Shown here piece by piece: positions 34,146 through 42,991 of a DNA stretch of 64,000 bases. A program made the translations under genes and the position numbers. The notes under the pieces were generated by a model. The model ran no database searches. It saw only the letters and a list, made by a program, of their open reading frames with translations, and had not been told where the DNA came from. Origin of the DNA: Hungatella_A sp034142505 (lineage in GTDB: Bacteria > Bacillota > Clostridia > Lachnospirales > Lachnospiraceae); contig JAWZDV010000024.1 in the NCBI GenBank assembly GCA_034142505.1, positions 62,001 to 126,000 of the forward strand, in the 5' to 3' direction. Position 1 is the stretch's first letter; each line of letters begins with the position of its first letter.

Positions 34146-35003
34146 ATGAAAAATATTTGGACCGAATACCAGATGGAAGATCCCAACGTCTACATCCGCA
34201 CCCAGACCAACACCGAAACCTCCCTGCCTGTGCTGATCCACAGCCATACGTTTTACGAGATTCTCTTTATCAAAAGCGGCAATCTCCATTACATGCTGGG
34301 GGACAAGCGGTTTCGTATCCAGGGCGGAGACATTATCCTGATTCCGCCGGGTATCACTCACCAGCCACTGTTTCTGGAGCCGCTGACGGAACCTTATGAG
34401 CGGTATGTCCTGTGGATCGGCGACAGCTTTTGGAAGGAGTGCGCCGCCGGTTACCCGGAGCTTAATTTTGCGTTTGAGCAGTGTCTGAAGCGGGACAGCT
34501 ACCTGCTCCGCTCCAGCCAGGCCACCTGGTCCGGCCTGTTTCACGCGGCGCAGATGATCCTCAATGAGCAGGAACAAAAAAAATTCGGCTGGCAGTTTGC
34601 CAGCCGATACAGCGCCATCCTGTTGATGACACATATCTGTCGTACCTATTATTATCAGGACATCGCCTCCCCTGAAGCGGAGAAGGAGACCCTGATGGAT
34701 GATTTATTTAATTTTATTGAACTAAATCTGACCTCAAAGCTGACACTTGATATGGCGGCCCAGCATTTTCTGGTGAGTAAATCCACCATCTCCCACCTGT
34801 TCCGCGATTACTATAAGGTCTCCTTCCACCAATTCGTCATACAGCGGCGCCTGATTTCGGCGAAGAACAGCATTCTCACCGGCGCCCCGCTGCACAGCGT
34901 GTGGGAGTCCTGCGGATTTCCTGATTACTCGACCTTTTTCCGGTCATTTAAGAAGGAGTACGGCATTTCCCCAAAGGAATTCCGGAATCTTCACAAACGG
35001 TGA
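34146..35003 (+). CDS. AraC-family transcriptional regulator
   Basis: 285 residues. N-terminal cupin-like sensing domain (IHSHTFYEILFIKSGNLHYMLGDKRF, then GGDIILIPPGITHQP). C-terminal double helix-turn-helix: LTLDMAAQHFLVSKSTISHLFRDYYKVSFHQFVIQRRL and SVWESCGFPDYSTFFRSFKKEYGISPKEFR. It is divergent from the GPH symporter (231 bp between starts) and convergent with TRAP transporter 1 (14 bp between stops). The most likely target is the GPH-creatininase operon. The start follows AGGAGAACTTT. Confidence 0.93.
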   Translation: MKNIWTEYQMEDPNVYIRTQTNTETSLPVLIHSHTFYEILFIKSGNLHYMLGDKRFRIQGGDIILIPPGITHQPLFLEPLTEPYERYVLWIGDSFWKECAAGYPELNFAFEQCLKRDSYLLRSSQATWSGLFHAAQMILNEQEQKKFGWQFASRYSAILLMTHICRTYYYQDIASPEAEKETLMDDLFNFIELNLTSKLTLDMAAQHFLVSKSTISHLFRDYYKVSFHQFVIQRRLISAKNSILTGAPLHSVWESCGFPDYSTFFRSFKKEYGISPKEFRNLHKR

Positions 35004-35017
35004 CCGGGGGGTACCCC

Positions 35018-36331
35018 TTACACATATCCCAGCAGCCCCGGCAGCCACATGGACAGCGCCGGAACGTACGTCACCAGCAGAAGCACCAGGAATATCGCCG
35101 CAAAGTAATACAGCAGCGGCCGGATCACCTGCTCGATCTTGGTCTTCCCCACCTTCACGCCCACAAACAGGGTGGTCCCCACCGGCGGCGTGATGGTGCC
35201 GATACATAAGTTAAAGATCATCATGATGCCGAAGTGCACCGAGTTCATCCCGATCTGCTGGCAGATTGGCAGGAAGATCGGGGTAAAGATCAGACAGGCC
35301 GGTGTCATATCCATAAATGTTCCCACGATCAGCAGCAGAATATTGATGATAATCAGTATCACATATTTATTATTGCTGATGCTCAGCATGGCATCGGAGA
35401 TAGCACCCGGCAGCCCGGTAAACGCCATCACCCAGGACATGATGCTGGACACACCGATCAGGAAAATGATAATGCCCGTCATTTCCGCACTGTCCTTAAA
35501 AATCTGCGGCAGATCCCGCCAGGAGATGGAGCGGTAAAAGAACAGCGATAAAATCAGGCTGTACACCACCGCCACCACCGCGCCTTCCGTTGCCGTGAAA
35601 ATCCCCCCGATGATTCCGCCGATGACAATCACAATCATCAGCAGACAGGGAATCGCCTGGAACGCCGTGTTTAATTTTTCTTTTCCGCTGAACCGTCTCG
35701 TGCTGGTATACCCCTTCTTCTTCGCAAAGAAATACACCACGATCATACAGGACAGTCCCCACAAAATCCCGGGGATATATCCCGCCATAAACAGGGCCGC
35801 AATGGAGGTTCCACCGCTGACCAGCGCGTAGGTGATCATCACGTTGCTGGGCGGAATCAGAAGGCCCGTAGGCGCCGTGGCAATGTTGACCGCCGCGGAG
35901 AAATCCCGGTCGTACCCCTCTTCCTCCTCCACCGGCCCGATGATGGAGCCCATGGCGGAAGCCGCCGCCGTACCGGAACCGGAGATGGCTCCAAACAGCA
36001 TGTTGGCTACCACGTTGGTGTGGGCCAGCGCTCCGGGAATCCGCCCCGTGAACAGCTTTGCAAAATTGATCAGACGGATGGCAATGCCGCCTTTATTCAT
36101 GATATTTCCCGCCAAGATAAAGAACGGGATGGCAATTAAGTTAAACACCGATATTCCCGAGAAAATTCTCTGCGCCCCGGTCAGCACCGCCGGTTCAAAT
36201 TCCAGAATCGGCAAAATGGCACATATCGAGGAAACCGCCAGTGCAATGGCGATGGGCACTCCCGCCAGCAGCATTACCACCAGGACCACCAGGATAATCA
36301 GGCCTGCAATCCATGCTATATTCATTGTCAT
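35018..36331 (-). CDS. dctM: TRAP transporter large membrane subunit (DctM)
   Basis: 437 residues, about 12 TM segments. DctM family loops: VFNLIAIPFFILAGNIMNKGGIAIRLINFA and FGAISGSGTAAASAMGSIIGP near residue 115, then LIPPSNVMITYALVSGGTSIAALFMAGYIPG. It is the ion-coupled transport channel of the 35.0-37.9 kb TRAP system and the last gene of the dctPQM operon. Start MTMNIAW behind AGGAAGGAACA. Confidence 0.95.
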   Translation of the reverse strand: MTMNIAWIAGLIILVVLVVMLLAGVPIAIALAVSSICAILPILEFEPAVLTGAQRIFSGISVFNLIAIPFFILAGNIMNKGGIAIRLINFAKLFTGRIPGALAHTNVVANMLFGAISGSGTAAASAMGSIIGPVEEEEGYDRDFSAAVNIATAPTGLLIPPSNVMITYALVSGGTSIAALFMAGYIPGILWGLSCMIVVYFFAKKKGYTSTRRFSGKEKLNTAFQAIPCLLMIVIVIGGIIGGIFTATEGAVVAVVYSLILSLFFYRSISWRDLPQIFKDSAEMTGIIIFLIGVSSIMSWVMAFTGLPGAISDAMLSISNNKYVILIIINILLLIVGTFMDMTPACLIFTPIFLPICQQIGMNSVHFGIMMIFNLCIGTITPPVGTTLFVGVKVGKTKIEQVIRPLLYYFAAIFLVLLLVTYVPALSMWLPGLLGYV

Positions 36332-36371
36332 TGTTCCTTCCTGTTAATTATTCATAATCTTGTACCGCCAT

Positions 36372-36914
36372 CTACCGTCCGGCTTCCCGGTTCCGGTTCT
36401 CCAGCGCCCGGTTTCCCATCTCCTCCGGCTCCTGTTCATTCTTTCCATTTGCCAGGTCCATCAGATTCATCACACTGTAAACGAGAATCAACACTCCGCA
36501 GATGGGAACCACCACATAGATATAGCCCATAGGAATCCCCAGGGACGCCGTCTTCTGGGACATGGTCAATGTTGTTATCTGGATTCCGCCGTAGACCAGT
36601 ACGATGGCCGCGAACACCATGATCAGCACCTCGATCACCATATCCAGCACCCGCTTTTTCCCATGGTCCAGCTTGTCCGCCAGAAAGCCCATTCTCATAT
36701 GCTCCCGCTTTCCAAACACCCAGGCTGCCGCCAGCAAAGACATCCAGGTAAAGGCGTAGGTCAGCAGCTCCTCCGATACGGTGCTTGGCTTGTTGAACAG
36801 GTAGCGGACCAGTATCTGGTACGTTCCTACCACCACCATAAACGCGAACAGCGTCACATTGACCGCGCCAAGCAATTTATTTAATCCATCACGCAATGAT
36901 TTAGCCGCCTGCAT
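36372..36914 (-). CDS. dctQ: TRAP transporter small membrane subunit (DctQ)
   Basis: 180 residues, four TM helices. YQILVRYLFNKPSTVSEELLTYAFTWMSLLAAAWVFGKREHMRMGFLAD is the conserved DctQ core. The start abuts the dctP stop (TAAATG) behind AAAGGAGGAAC. It partners DctM. Confidence 0.93.
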   Translation of the reverse strand: MQAAKSLRDGLNKLLGAVNVTLFAFMVVVGTYQILVRYLFNKPSTVSEELLTYAFTWMSLLAAAWVFGKREHMRMGFLADKLDHGKKRVLDMVIEVLIMVFAAIVLVYGGIQITTLTMSQKTASLGIPMGYIYVVVPICGVLILVYSVMNLMDLANGKNEQEPEEMGNRALENRNREAGR

Positions 36915-37943
36915 TTAATGTTCCTCCTTTACATGCCGGTTGATCGCCTGAATGTAATCGTAGACGTCCACGATGGCCGGATTGTTCTCCAGCATTTCCT
37001 GATGGAGAGGGAGCACCTTTTCCTTAAATGGAGCCACGTCCACCTCGATGAACTCCACGCCCATGTCGTCTCTGGCCATAGCCTTGGCTTCCTCCACCTG
37101 TTTATCCCACTCGCCAAGCTCCACCTCCGTAGAGAGGGCGGCGGCTTCCTTAAAGACCTGAAGTTCCTCCGGGGTTAGGCTGTTTAGGAATTTCAAGTTT
37201 CCCACCAGCATATCCGGCACCATCTGGTGCATGTTGTAGGTAAAATATTTTGCCACTTCCCCGTGTTTGTTGTTGGTCAGCGCCAGTTCGTTGTTCTCCG
37301 CGCCGTCAATGACGCCCTGCTGAATGGCGGTGTACACCTCGCCAAAACTCATGGGGGAGGCGGCCGCGCCGAAGGCCTGCATCATTTTCACGCTGGCCGG
37401 ACTCTGCTGGACACGGATCTTCATTCCCTTTAAATCCTCCGGGGTGCGGATCGGTTTCTTCGCATAGAAATTCCTGGTCCCCGCATTGTACCAGGTCAGC
37501 ACGCGAAAGCCCGCCTCGTCGGTGGACTCATAGATCTTCTCCATATACGCTTCATCCTGCATGGCTTCCAGATAACTCTCCCTGGAATCAAACAGATACG
37601 GCATACTGAACACCTCATACACATCGGCAAAGGTCTCTAAATTGGCCGTACCCGCCACCACAAAATCAATGGCCCCCGTCTGGGTCAATTCAATGGCCTT
37701 TTGGGCCGACCCCAGAATCTCGTTGGGGAAGATCTGCACCTCAAACTTGTCCCCCAGCCGTTCCTCCACGTAATCCTTAAATGCCACCAGCCCAAGATAC
37801 TGGGGATGGGTCTCCGACTGCCCCAGGGAAATGCGGACGATCCGCTTGCCATCCGCCGCCTTGCCGCAGCCCGTCATGACAAATGCCGCCGCCAGACAAA
37901 CCGCCGCCAAAGCCGCCAATAATTTCTTTCCTCTCACTTTCAT
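36915..37943 (-). CDS. dctP: TRAP transporter solute-binding lipoprotein (DctP)
   Basis: 342 residues. Lipobox LAAAFVMTGC near residue 26. DctP landmarks: SLGQSETHPQYLGLVAFKDYVEE, SMPYLFDSRESYL, GTRNFYAKKPIRTPEDLKGMKIRVQQS and IQQGVIDGAENNE. The conserved arginine of MKIRVQ normally clamps a carboxylate, so an organic acid ligand is expected. First gene of the operon; promoter at 37982-38010. Confidence 0.94.
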   Translation of the reverse strand: MKVRGKKLLAALAAVCLAAAFVMTGCGKAADGKRIVRISLGQSETHPQYLGLVAFKDYVEERLGDKFEVQIFPNEILGSAQKAIELTQTGAIDFVVAGTANLETFADVYEVFSMPYLFDSRESYLEAMQDEAYMEKIYESTDEAGFRVLTWYNAGTRNFYAKKPIRTPEDLKGMKIRVQQSPASVKMMQAFGAAASPMSFGEVYTAIQQGVIDGAENNELALTNNKHGEVAKYFTYNMHQMVPDMLVGNLKFLNSLTPEELQVFKEAAALSTEVELGEWDKQVEEAKAMARDDMGVEFIEVDVAPFKEKVLPLHQEMLENNPAIVDVYDYIQAINRHVKEEH

Positions 37944-37981
37944 GTACCCGGTATTCCTTTCTCTATCTTTAAAAATTAAAT

Positions 37982-38010
37982 ATAATATAGATTACTAGGA
38001 ATAAGTGTAA
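37982..38010 (-). promoter_or_regulatory. Promoter of TRAP operon 1
   Basis: Minus-strand -35 TTACAC (38005-38010), 17-bp spacer, -10 TATTAT (37982-37987). Confidence 0.55.
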
Positions 38011-38051
38011 CCAATTTCTGCCTGTTTATGAGGCCAAGTGCCGGGACCACG

Positions 38052-38093
38052 AAAAAAAGGGACTTTGCGCCTCGGCAAAATCCCTTTTTCCAG
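38052..38093 (-). terminator. Intrinsic terminator of the yitT-like gene
   Basis: Minus-strand AAAAAGGGA-TTTTGC / GCAAAGTCCCTTTTTTT, immediately beyond the stop at 38104. Confidence 0.85.
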
Positions 38094-38103
38094 CAACTCC
38101 CTG

Positions 38104-38964
38104 TCAGGAATCATATTTTTTCTTTAATGTAAATCCCCGTCCCCGGACCTCATTTACCTGATTGATCACGATAAATGCCTTCGGGTCAATATTCTGTATC
38201 AGCTGGTTTAACCGCACCAGCTCCCGGTTACTGACGACAGTCAGCACCATATAGCCATCCTTTTTCAGATACCCGGTCTGGGACTTCATTAAAGTGACGC
38301 CCCGGTCCAGCTCCGAGGCGATGGCCTCATTGATCTCCATGAAATTATCCGACATGATCTTCACCTGCATTCTCGCATTTCCCATCAGCAGAACCCGGTT
38401 TAACACGGTGGTGTAGATCAGCACCAGCAGAATGCCGTGAAGCACTCCCTCCCGGTCGGAAAATGCCATCTGAAGCAGCAAAATCCCCACATCCAGCACG
38501 TTCATGGACAGTGACACCGGAATCCCAAACTTCTTATTGAGCACCAGCGGCGGAATATCCATTCCCCCGGTGGACGCCCCCATCCGAAGCACGATCCCAA
38601 TCCCCGCCCCGATCATCAGCCCGGCAAAGATCACAGCCAGCAGCGTATCCTCCGTCGGGCTTGCCAGCCCCGGAATCCCCTGTAACACGGACAGGATGAA
38701 CGGATAATAAAACGTGCTGATGATCGTGGTAAATGCAAACTTTTTCCCAAGTACCAGCGCTCCCAGCGCGAACATGGCCACATTAAAGACGGACACAGTC
38801 ACCTGCACCGGAATCCCCAGCTGGTTGTAGAAAAATAACCCCAAACCGGTGGTTCCACCCGTAATCAGTCCATTTGGCAGAATAAACATGGTCACCGCCA
38901 ATGCATAGGTGGTATTCCCGGCCAAAATCCAGATCAGACTTTTCCAGTACTGTTTTTCTTTCAT
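38104..38964 (-). CDS. YitT-family membrane protein (DUF161 + DUF2179)
   Basis: 286 residues from the ATG at 38964 (GGGAGA, 8 nt spacing; the GTG just upstream is less well placed). Five or six TM segments: LIWILAGNTTYALAVTMFILPNGLITGGTTGLGLFFY, and GAGIGIVLRMGASTGGMDIPPLVL near residue 140. A soluble C-terminal DUF2179 domain (SQTGYLKKDGYMVLTVVSNRELVRL, then IDPKAFIVINQVNEVRGRGF). The family's function is unknown, possibly ion or small-molecule transport. Monocistronic. Confidence 0.9.
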   Translation of the reverse strand: MKEKQYWKSLIWILAGNTTYALAVTMFILPNGLITGGTTGLGLFFYNQLGIPVQVTVSVFNVAMFALGALVLGKKFAFTTIISTFYYPFILSVLQGIPGLASPTEDTLLAVIFAGLMIGAGIGIVLRMGASTGGMDIPPLVLNKKFGIPVSLSMNVLDVGILLLQMAFSDREGVLHGILLVLIYTTVLNRVLLMGNARMQVKIMSDNFMEINEAIASELDRGVTLMKSQTGYLKKDGYMVLTVVSNRELVRLNQLIQNIDPKAFIVINQVNEVRGRGFTLKKKYDS

Positions 38965-39011
38965 CACTCAATCTCCCTCTTCTATTGATTAAATTATAAC
39001 CATTCGGGCGG

Positions 39012-39149
39012 GTTCAGGCGGTGCATCTTCTTGACCAGAAAAACCGGTCAAGAAGCATCGGAGGTTCCTCCGATGGGGATATGGGTGTAAAAACCTGCTT
39101 ACAAGCAAGCTTGACGCATGTTTTTACACCCATATCCCGCCGTCTGAAC
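39012..39149. repeat. Multi-hairpin palindromic intergenic element (138 bp)
   Basis: Outer arms GTTCAGGCGG (39012-39021) and CCGTCTGAAC (39140-39149) enclose three hairpins: CTTCTTGACC/GGTCAAGAAG (39027-39055); ATCGGAGG/CCTCCGAT (39057-39074); and a perfect 19-bp stem 39076-39094 / 39120-39138 with a 25-nt loop. It is a cloverleaf-like, non-coding unit. A related partial sequence occurs at 52671-52692. It probably belongs to a dispersed palindromic repeat family. Confidence 0.75.
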
Positions 39150-39202
39150 TGTTACATTAATTTCTATCTGCTACTACTATACCCTGTTAAAGCGCATAAA
39201 AT

Positions 39203-39247
39203 AAGCCGCCACAAGGTGTCATGTCACTGACATCTTTCGTGGCGGCC
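39203..39247 (-). terminator. Intrinsic terminator of deoB
   Basis: GCCGCCAC / GTGGCGGC outer stem with an inner GATGTCA/TGACATC stem, followed on the minus strand by TTATTTTAT; it lies right after the deoB stop. Confidence 0.85.
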
Positions 39248-39252
39248 CTTCA

Positions 39253-40443
39253 TTATGAAAGCTCCTTCAATATGGAAGTTCCTATGGTGCCTTCCGGCAT
39301 GGGAACGTTGAAATTATCTGCGATTGTGGCTCCGATCACTGCAAAGGTATCGTGATCGGGAAGCTTTCCATCCCCTGTCATGGATGGGGAGTAAGCCAGC
39401 AGCGGTACCATCTCCTTCGTGTGGTCCGTCCCCTTGTAGGTGGGGTCGTTGCCGTGGTCGGCGGTGATCAGAAGAAGGTCATCCTCCTTAAGCTTTGGAA
39501 GCAGTTCTCCCAGCTTCACGTCGAAGCGCTCCAGCTCCTGTCCGTAGCCCTCCGGATTCCGTCTGTGTCCCCACAGCGCGTCGAAATCCACCAGATTGAC
39601 AAAACACAGCCCGGTGAAATCCCGGTCAGCCACCTCTAAAGTCTGCTCCATCCCGTGGACGCTGCTCTTGGATTTCAATGCCTCCGTAATGCCCTCGCCG
39701 TCGAAAATATCCTTGATCTTTCCGATACTGATCACATCATAGCCGTGCTCTTTCAGCGCGTCCAGCGCCGTCCTGCCGTATGGCTTCAGCGCATAGTCGT
39801 GGCGGTTGGAGGTCCGCTTGAACTCCCCTTTTTTCCGCCCCACATAAGGTCTGGCGATCACGCGGCCAACCTTCCACTCATCCTTCATGGTCAGTTCCCT
39901 GGCGATCTCACAGCAACGGTACAGCTCATCCAGCCCAAAGGTCTCCTCATTGCCGCAGATCTGAAGCACGGAGTCTGCGGATGTGTATACAATCATATCG
40001 CCGGTGGCGATCTCATGCTCCGCCAGCTCGTCTAATATCTCGGTTCCGCTGGCCGACTTATTGCCCACGATCTTGTGGCCGGTCCGTCTGCTCAGCTCGT
40101 CTAACAGTTCCTGTGGAAATCCGGTATCCGTAAAGGTCTGGAACGGCTTCGTGATATGAAGCCCCATCATCTCCCAGTGTCCGGTCATGGTATCCTTGCC
40201 CACGCTGGCCTCCAGCAGTCTTCCGTAATATCCCATAGGGGAATCCACGGCCTCCACATGTTTTAACGGATGCAGGTTCGCCAGACCTAGTTTAGCCAGG
40301 TTGGGAATCTGAAAATTGGGCATATGGTCATCGATATGTCCCAGGGTATCTGTCCCCACGTCGTCGTACTCCGCCGCGTTTGGCATAGCGCCGATTCCCA
40401 GGGAGTCAATGACAATGGTAAAAATTCTTTTATATTGTTTCAT
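39253..40443 (-). CDS. deoB: Phosphopentomutase
   Basis: 396 residues from the ATG at 40443 (AAGGAGCG). It interconverts (deoxy)ribose-1-P and -5-P in nucleoside salvage. Alkaline-phosphatase-fold metal site and DeoB motifs: IVIDSLGIGAMPNAAEYDDVG at residue 9, GKDTMTGHWEMMGLH near residue 85 (phospho-Thr region), FVNLVDFDALWGHRRN and LLITADHGNDPTYKGTDHTKE. The length matches B. subtilis DeoB. Monocistronic, with its own promoter and terminator; no pnp/deoC neighbour. Confidence 0.96.
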   Translation of the reverse strand: MKQYKRIFTIVIDSLGIGAMPNAAEYDDVGTDTLGHIDDHMPNFQIPNLAKLGLANLHPLKHVEAVDSPMGYYGRLLEASVGKDTMTGHWEMMGLHITKPFQTFTDTGFPQELLDELSRRTGHKIVGNKSASGTEILDELAEHEIATGDMIVYTSADSVLQICGNEETFGLDELYRCCEIARELTMKDEWKVGRVIARPYVGRKKGEFKRTSNRHDYALKPYGRTALDALKEHGYDVISIGKIKDIFDGEGITEALKSKSSVHGMEQTLEVADRDFTGLCFVNLVDFDALWGHRRNPEGYGQELERFDVKLGELLPKLKEDDLLLITADHGNDPTYKGTDHTKEMVPLLAYSPSMTGDGKLPDHDTFAVIGATIADNFNVPMPEGTIGTSILKELS

Positions 40444-40463
40444 ATGACACGCTCCTTTTATTG

Positions 40464-40511
40464 ACAATAAGATATTGTTTTCATTATAGAACGAATCCAT
40501 GCATTTGTCGA
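40464..40511 (-). promoter_or_regulatory. deoB promoter and candidate operator
   Basis: Minus-strand -35 TCGACA (40506-40511), 17 bp, -10 TATAAT (40483-40488). Just downstream lies the dyad ACAATA-AGA-TATTGT (40464-40478), placed where a repressor would act. Confidence 0.6.
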
Positions 40512-40534
40512 ATCTTTCTTTCACTTTTTCCTGT

Positions 40535-41884
40535 TTATTTTCCCGGCAGGCCTGTTTTTCGGAATGGATTCCATTTCCCGGACAGGTAAAATCCCATGGA
40601 TAATGCCGCAGCCACCGCCCAGCCGATGGGCCAGGAAATCCAGATGCCAATGGTTCCCATCCGAGACGATAACAGATAGGCGAGCGCTACCCGGAGGATT
40701 AAGTCCGTGAACGTGGCAATCATAAAGTGCATCATATCGCCTGCGCCGCGCAGCACACCGTCGGCCATCAGCTTCAGCGAGATTACAAAGTAAAATGGGG
40801 ATACCACCTTCAGGAAAGTCACGCCGGTCTCCATAGCCATAGTGCCGCCTTCCTCCATAAACATGGAAATCATAACATTTCCCAGGAAGAAAAATGCCAG
40901 GAAGAAGGGAAGCGCCACTCCAAGGGCCAGCCTGACGCCGGCATAAAATCCCCGTTTCACACGATCGGTCTGCCCGGCTCCGATATTCTGTGCCGTGAAG
41001 CTGGAGAGGCCGTTTGCCAGCGTGGTGAAGGACGTGATGGTAAAGGTGTTAAGCTTCACCGCCGCCGAATATCCGGCAATCACGGAGGAGCCGTAGCCGT
41101 TGATTAAACCCTGGATAAAGATATTGCCGATGGAGATAAAACTCTGCTGGAGAATGCTTGGCACGGCGATCCGCCCCACGTGTGCCAGCATATCCCACTC
41201 GAATTTAGGCACCGGTCCTTCCGTTTCGATGCCCCGCAGTCTCACCATCAAGGCTGCAAAGGCCAGGATACAGGACACGCCCTGTGCCAGAAAGGTGGCC
41301 CAGGCCACACCGGCCACGCCCCAGTGGAAGACCGCCACGAACACCCAGTCCAGGACCACGTTGCCCACGGAGGAACAGATGAGAAAGTACAGCGGAGTTT
41401 TGGAATCCCCGAGAGACTGGAAGATGCCGGTGCAGATATTATAGAGAAACAGGAACAGAAAACCGCCTATGTAGATCCCCAGGTACAACGCCCCATCGTC
41501 AAAGATATTGTCCGGGGTCTGGATGAGTCGCATCAGTCCGTCCGTGCCGAAAAGTCCGGCCACGGTCAGCGCCAGGGACAGCACAGCCGAGGCAGTCAGC
41601 GTTGTGTAGACGGCCGTCTTCATTTTCTTATACTGTTTTCCGCCGAAGAGCTGGGAGATCACCACGGAGCAGCCAATATTGCTGCCTACCGCAATGGCCA
41701 TGAAGATCATGGTGATGGGATACGAAGCGCCAACCGCCGCCAGCGCATCCTCCCCCGCAAACTTTCCGGCGATTACACTGTCCGCGATGTTGTACATCTG
41801 CTGGAAAATGACGCTGATAAACATTGGGATTGAAAATTTCCACAACACCTCTTCCGGTTTTCCTACTGTCAAATCCTTCACCAT
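40535..41884 (-). CDS. MATE-family multidrug efflux transporter
   Basis: 449 residues from the ATG at 41884, preferred because GCAGGAGAG precedes it; the ATG at 41935 has no site and overlaps promoter-like DNA. Twelve TM segments. The opening MVKDLTVGKPEEVLWKFSIPMFISVIFQQMYNIADSVIAGKF is typical of the clostridial NorM/DinF-like group. A second-half repeat IAVPSILQQSFISIGNIFIQGLINGYGS is seen. Cation-driven export of drugs or metabolites. It is divergent from the LysR regulator, which may control it. Confidence 0.93.
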   Translation of the reverse strand: MVKDLTVGKPEEVLWKFSIPMFISVIFQQMYNIADSVIAGKFAGEDALAAVGASYPITMIFMAIAVGSNIGCSVVISQLFGGKQYKKMKTAVYTTLTASAVLSLALTVAGLFGTDGLMRLIQTPDNIFDDGALYLGIYIGGFLFLFLYNICTGIFQSLGDSKTPLYFLICSSVGNVVLDWVFVAVFHWGVAGVAWATFLAQGVSCILAFAALMVRLRGIETEGPVPKFEWDMLAHVGRIAVPSILQQSFISIGNIFIQGLINGYGSSVIAGYSAAVKLNTFTITSFTTLANGLSSFTAQNIGAGQTDRVKRGFYAGVRLALGVALPFFLAFFFLGNVMISMFMEEGGTMAMETGVTFLKVVSPFYFVISLKLMADGVLRGAGDMMHFMIATFTDLILRVALAYLLSSRMGTIGIWISWPIGWAVAAALSMGFYLSGKWNPFRKTGLPGK

Positions 41885-41980
41885 ATCTCTACTCTCCTGC
41901 TTCCTGTTTTCCTTGTTTTTTTCACTGCGCTCCATTATACTACAATCATATCAATAAATAAAATGGTCATTTTTTATATT

Positions 41981-42003
41981 ATCCATAGATATTATCTATG
42001 GAT
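41981..42003. promoter_or_regulatory. Candidate LysR binding site in the mate/lysR divergent gap
   Basis: Perfect dyad ATCCATAGA-TATTA-TCTATGGAT in the 146-bp gap between the MATE and LysR starts. It fits the T-N11-A dyad pattern expected of LysR sites. Confidence 0.6.
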
Positions 42004-42030
42004 TGAACATGGTGCAGAGAGGAAAATCCT

Positions 42031-42921
42031 ATGGCAATCAGTTTTGATTCTTACAAAATCTTTTATTATGTGGCAAAATATCAGAATATCACCACGGCGG
42101 CCCGGGCCTTGTTTCTGACTCAGCCTACGGTCAGTCATTCGATTTTAAATCTGGAAAAGGCACTGGGATGCCAGCTGTTTGTGAGGTCAAAGAAGGGCGT
42201 GGTGCTGACGCCGGAGGCGGAGCTTCTCTATCAGCATATCGCGCTGGCCTGTGAGCACATTTTTGAGGGGGAGGAGGCCCTCTGCCGGCAGTTATCCATG
42301 ACGGAGGGACTGGTGCGGATTGGGGCCAGTGAAACGACGCTGCACCATTATCTGCTCCCCTTTCTGGAGCAGTTTAAAACCATGCATCCCTGCATCCGGT
42401 TGAAAATCTCCAATACTACTACGCCGCTGGCTGTTTCTTCGTTAAAGAATGGAATGATCGACATTGCTGTCATCATTTCTCCGAAACCGGAGGAAGGTCT
42501 GGTCATCGAGAAGGTCTCAAAATTCCAGGATATTTTTATTGCCGGGACCCAGTACGCCCATTTAAAAGGACGGAAACTGCAGATTCGGGATTTGGCGGAA
42601 TATCCGCTGGTCTGTATGGATCGGGGGTCCAATACCAGGGACTATATGGAGTCTGTCTTTTTGGAACACCAGTGTGAACTGGTTCCTGATATTGAGCTGG
42701 CTACCACGGATTTGATAACGCCTATTGTGGCACATAATTTAGGGATTGGTTTTGTCCCCGTTGAATTCGCCCGGTCGGCTCTGGAGGACGGCACGGTTTT
42801 CCAGCTTATGATTGACGGAGCGGGGTTTCAGCGCTCTGTCTGCATTGTCAGCGATTCGGCAAGACCACTGTCGGTGGCAGCCGGGGAACTGCGGAAACTG
42901 TTGATTCAGGCGTCTTTATGA
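42031..42921 (+). CDS. LysR-family transcriptional regulator
   Basis: 296 residues. Winged helix SYKIFYYVAKYQNITTAARALFLTQPTVSHSILNLEKALGCQLFVRSKKGVVLTPEA is textbook LysR. The effector domain starts near residue 90 (GLVRIGASETTLHHYLLPFLEQF). Divergence from the MATE exporter with a shared dyad points to local control of efflux. It ends in a strong terminator at 42927-42957. RBS GAGAGGAAAATCCT. Confidence 0.95.
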   Translation: MAISFDSYKIFYYVAKYQNITTAARALFLTQPTVSHSILNLEKALGCQLFVRSKKGVVLTPEAELLYQHIALACEHIFEGEEALCRQLSMTEGLVRIGASETTLHHYLLPFLEQFKTMHPCIRLKISNTTTPLAVSSLKNGMIDIAVIISPKPEEGLVIEKVSKFQDIFIAGTQYAHLKGRKLQIRDLAEYPLVCMDRGSNTRDYMESVFLEHQCELVPDIELATTDLITPIVAHNLGIGFVPVEFARSALEDGTVFQLMIDGAGFQRSVCIVSDSARPLSVAAGELRKLLIQASL

Positions 42922-42926
42922 CAAGA

Positions 42927-42958
42927 AATGCGGCCAAAAAATCTGGCCGCATTTCTTT
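42927..42958 (+). terminator. Intrinsic terminator of the lysR gene
   Basis: AATGCGGCCA / TGGCCGCATT with a 7-nt loop, followed by TCTTT. Confidence 0.9.
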
Positions 42959-42991
42959 ATAGCAAATTTTCCCGCATAGTTCCAATTTTCT

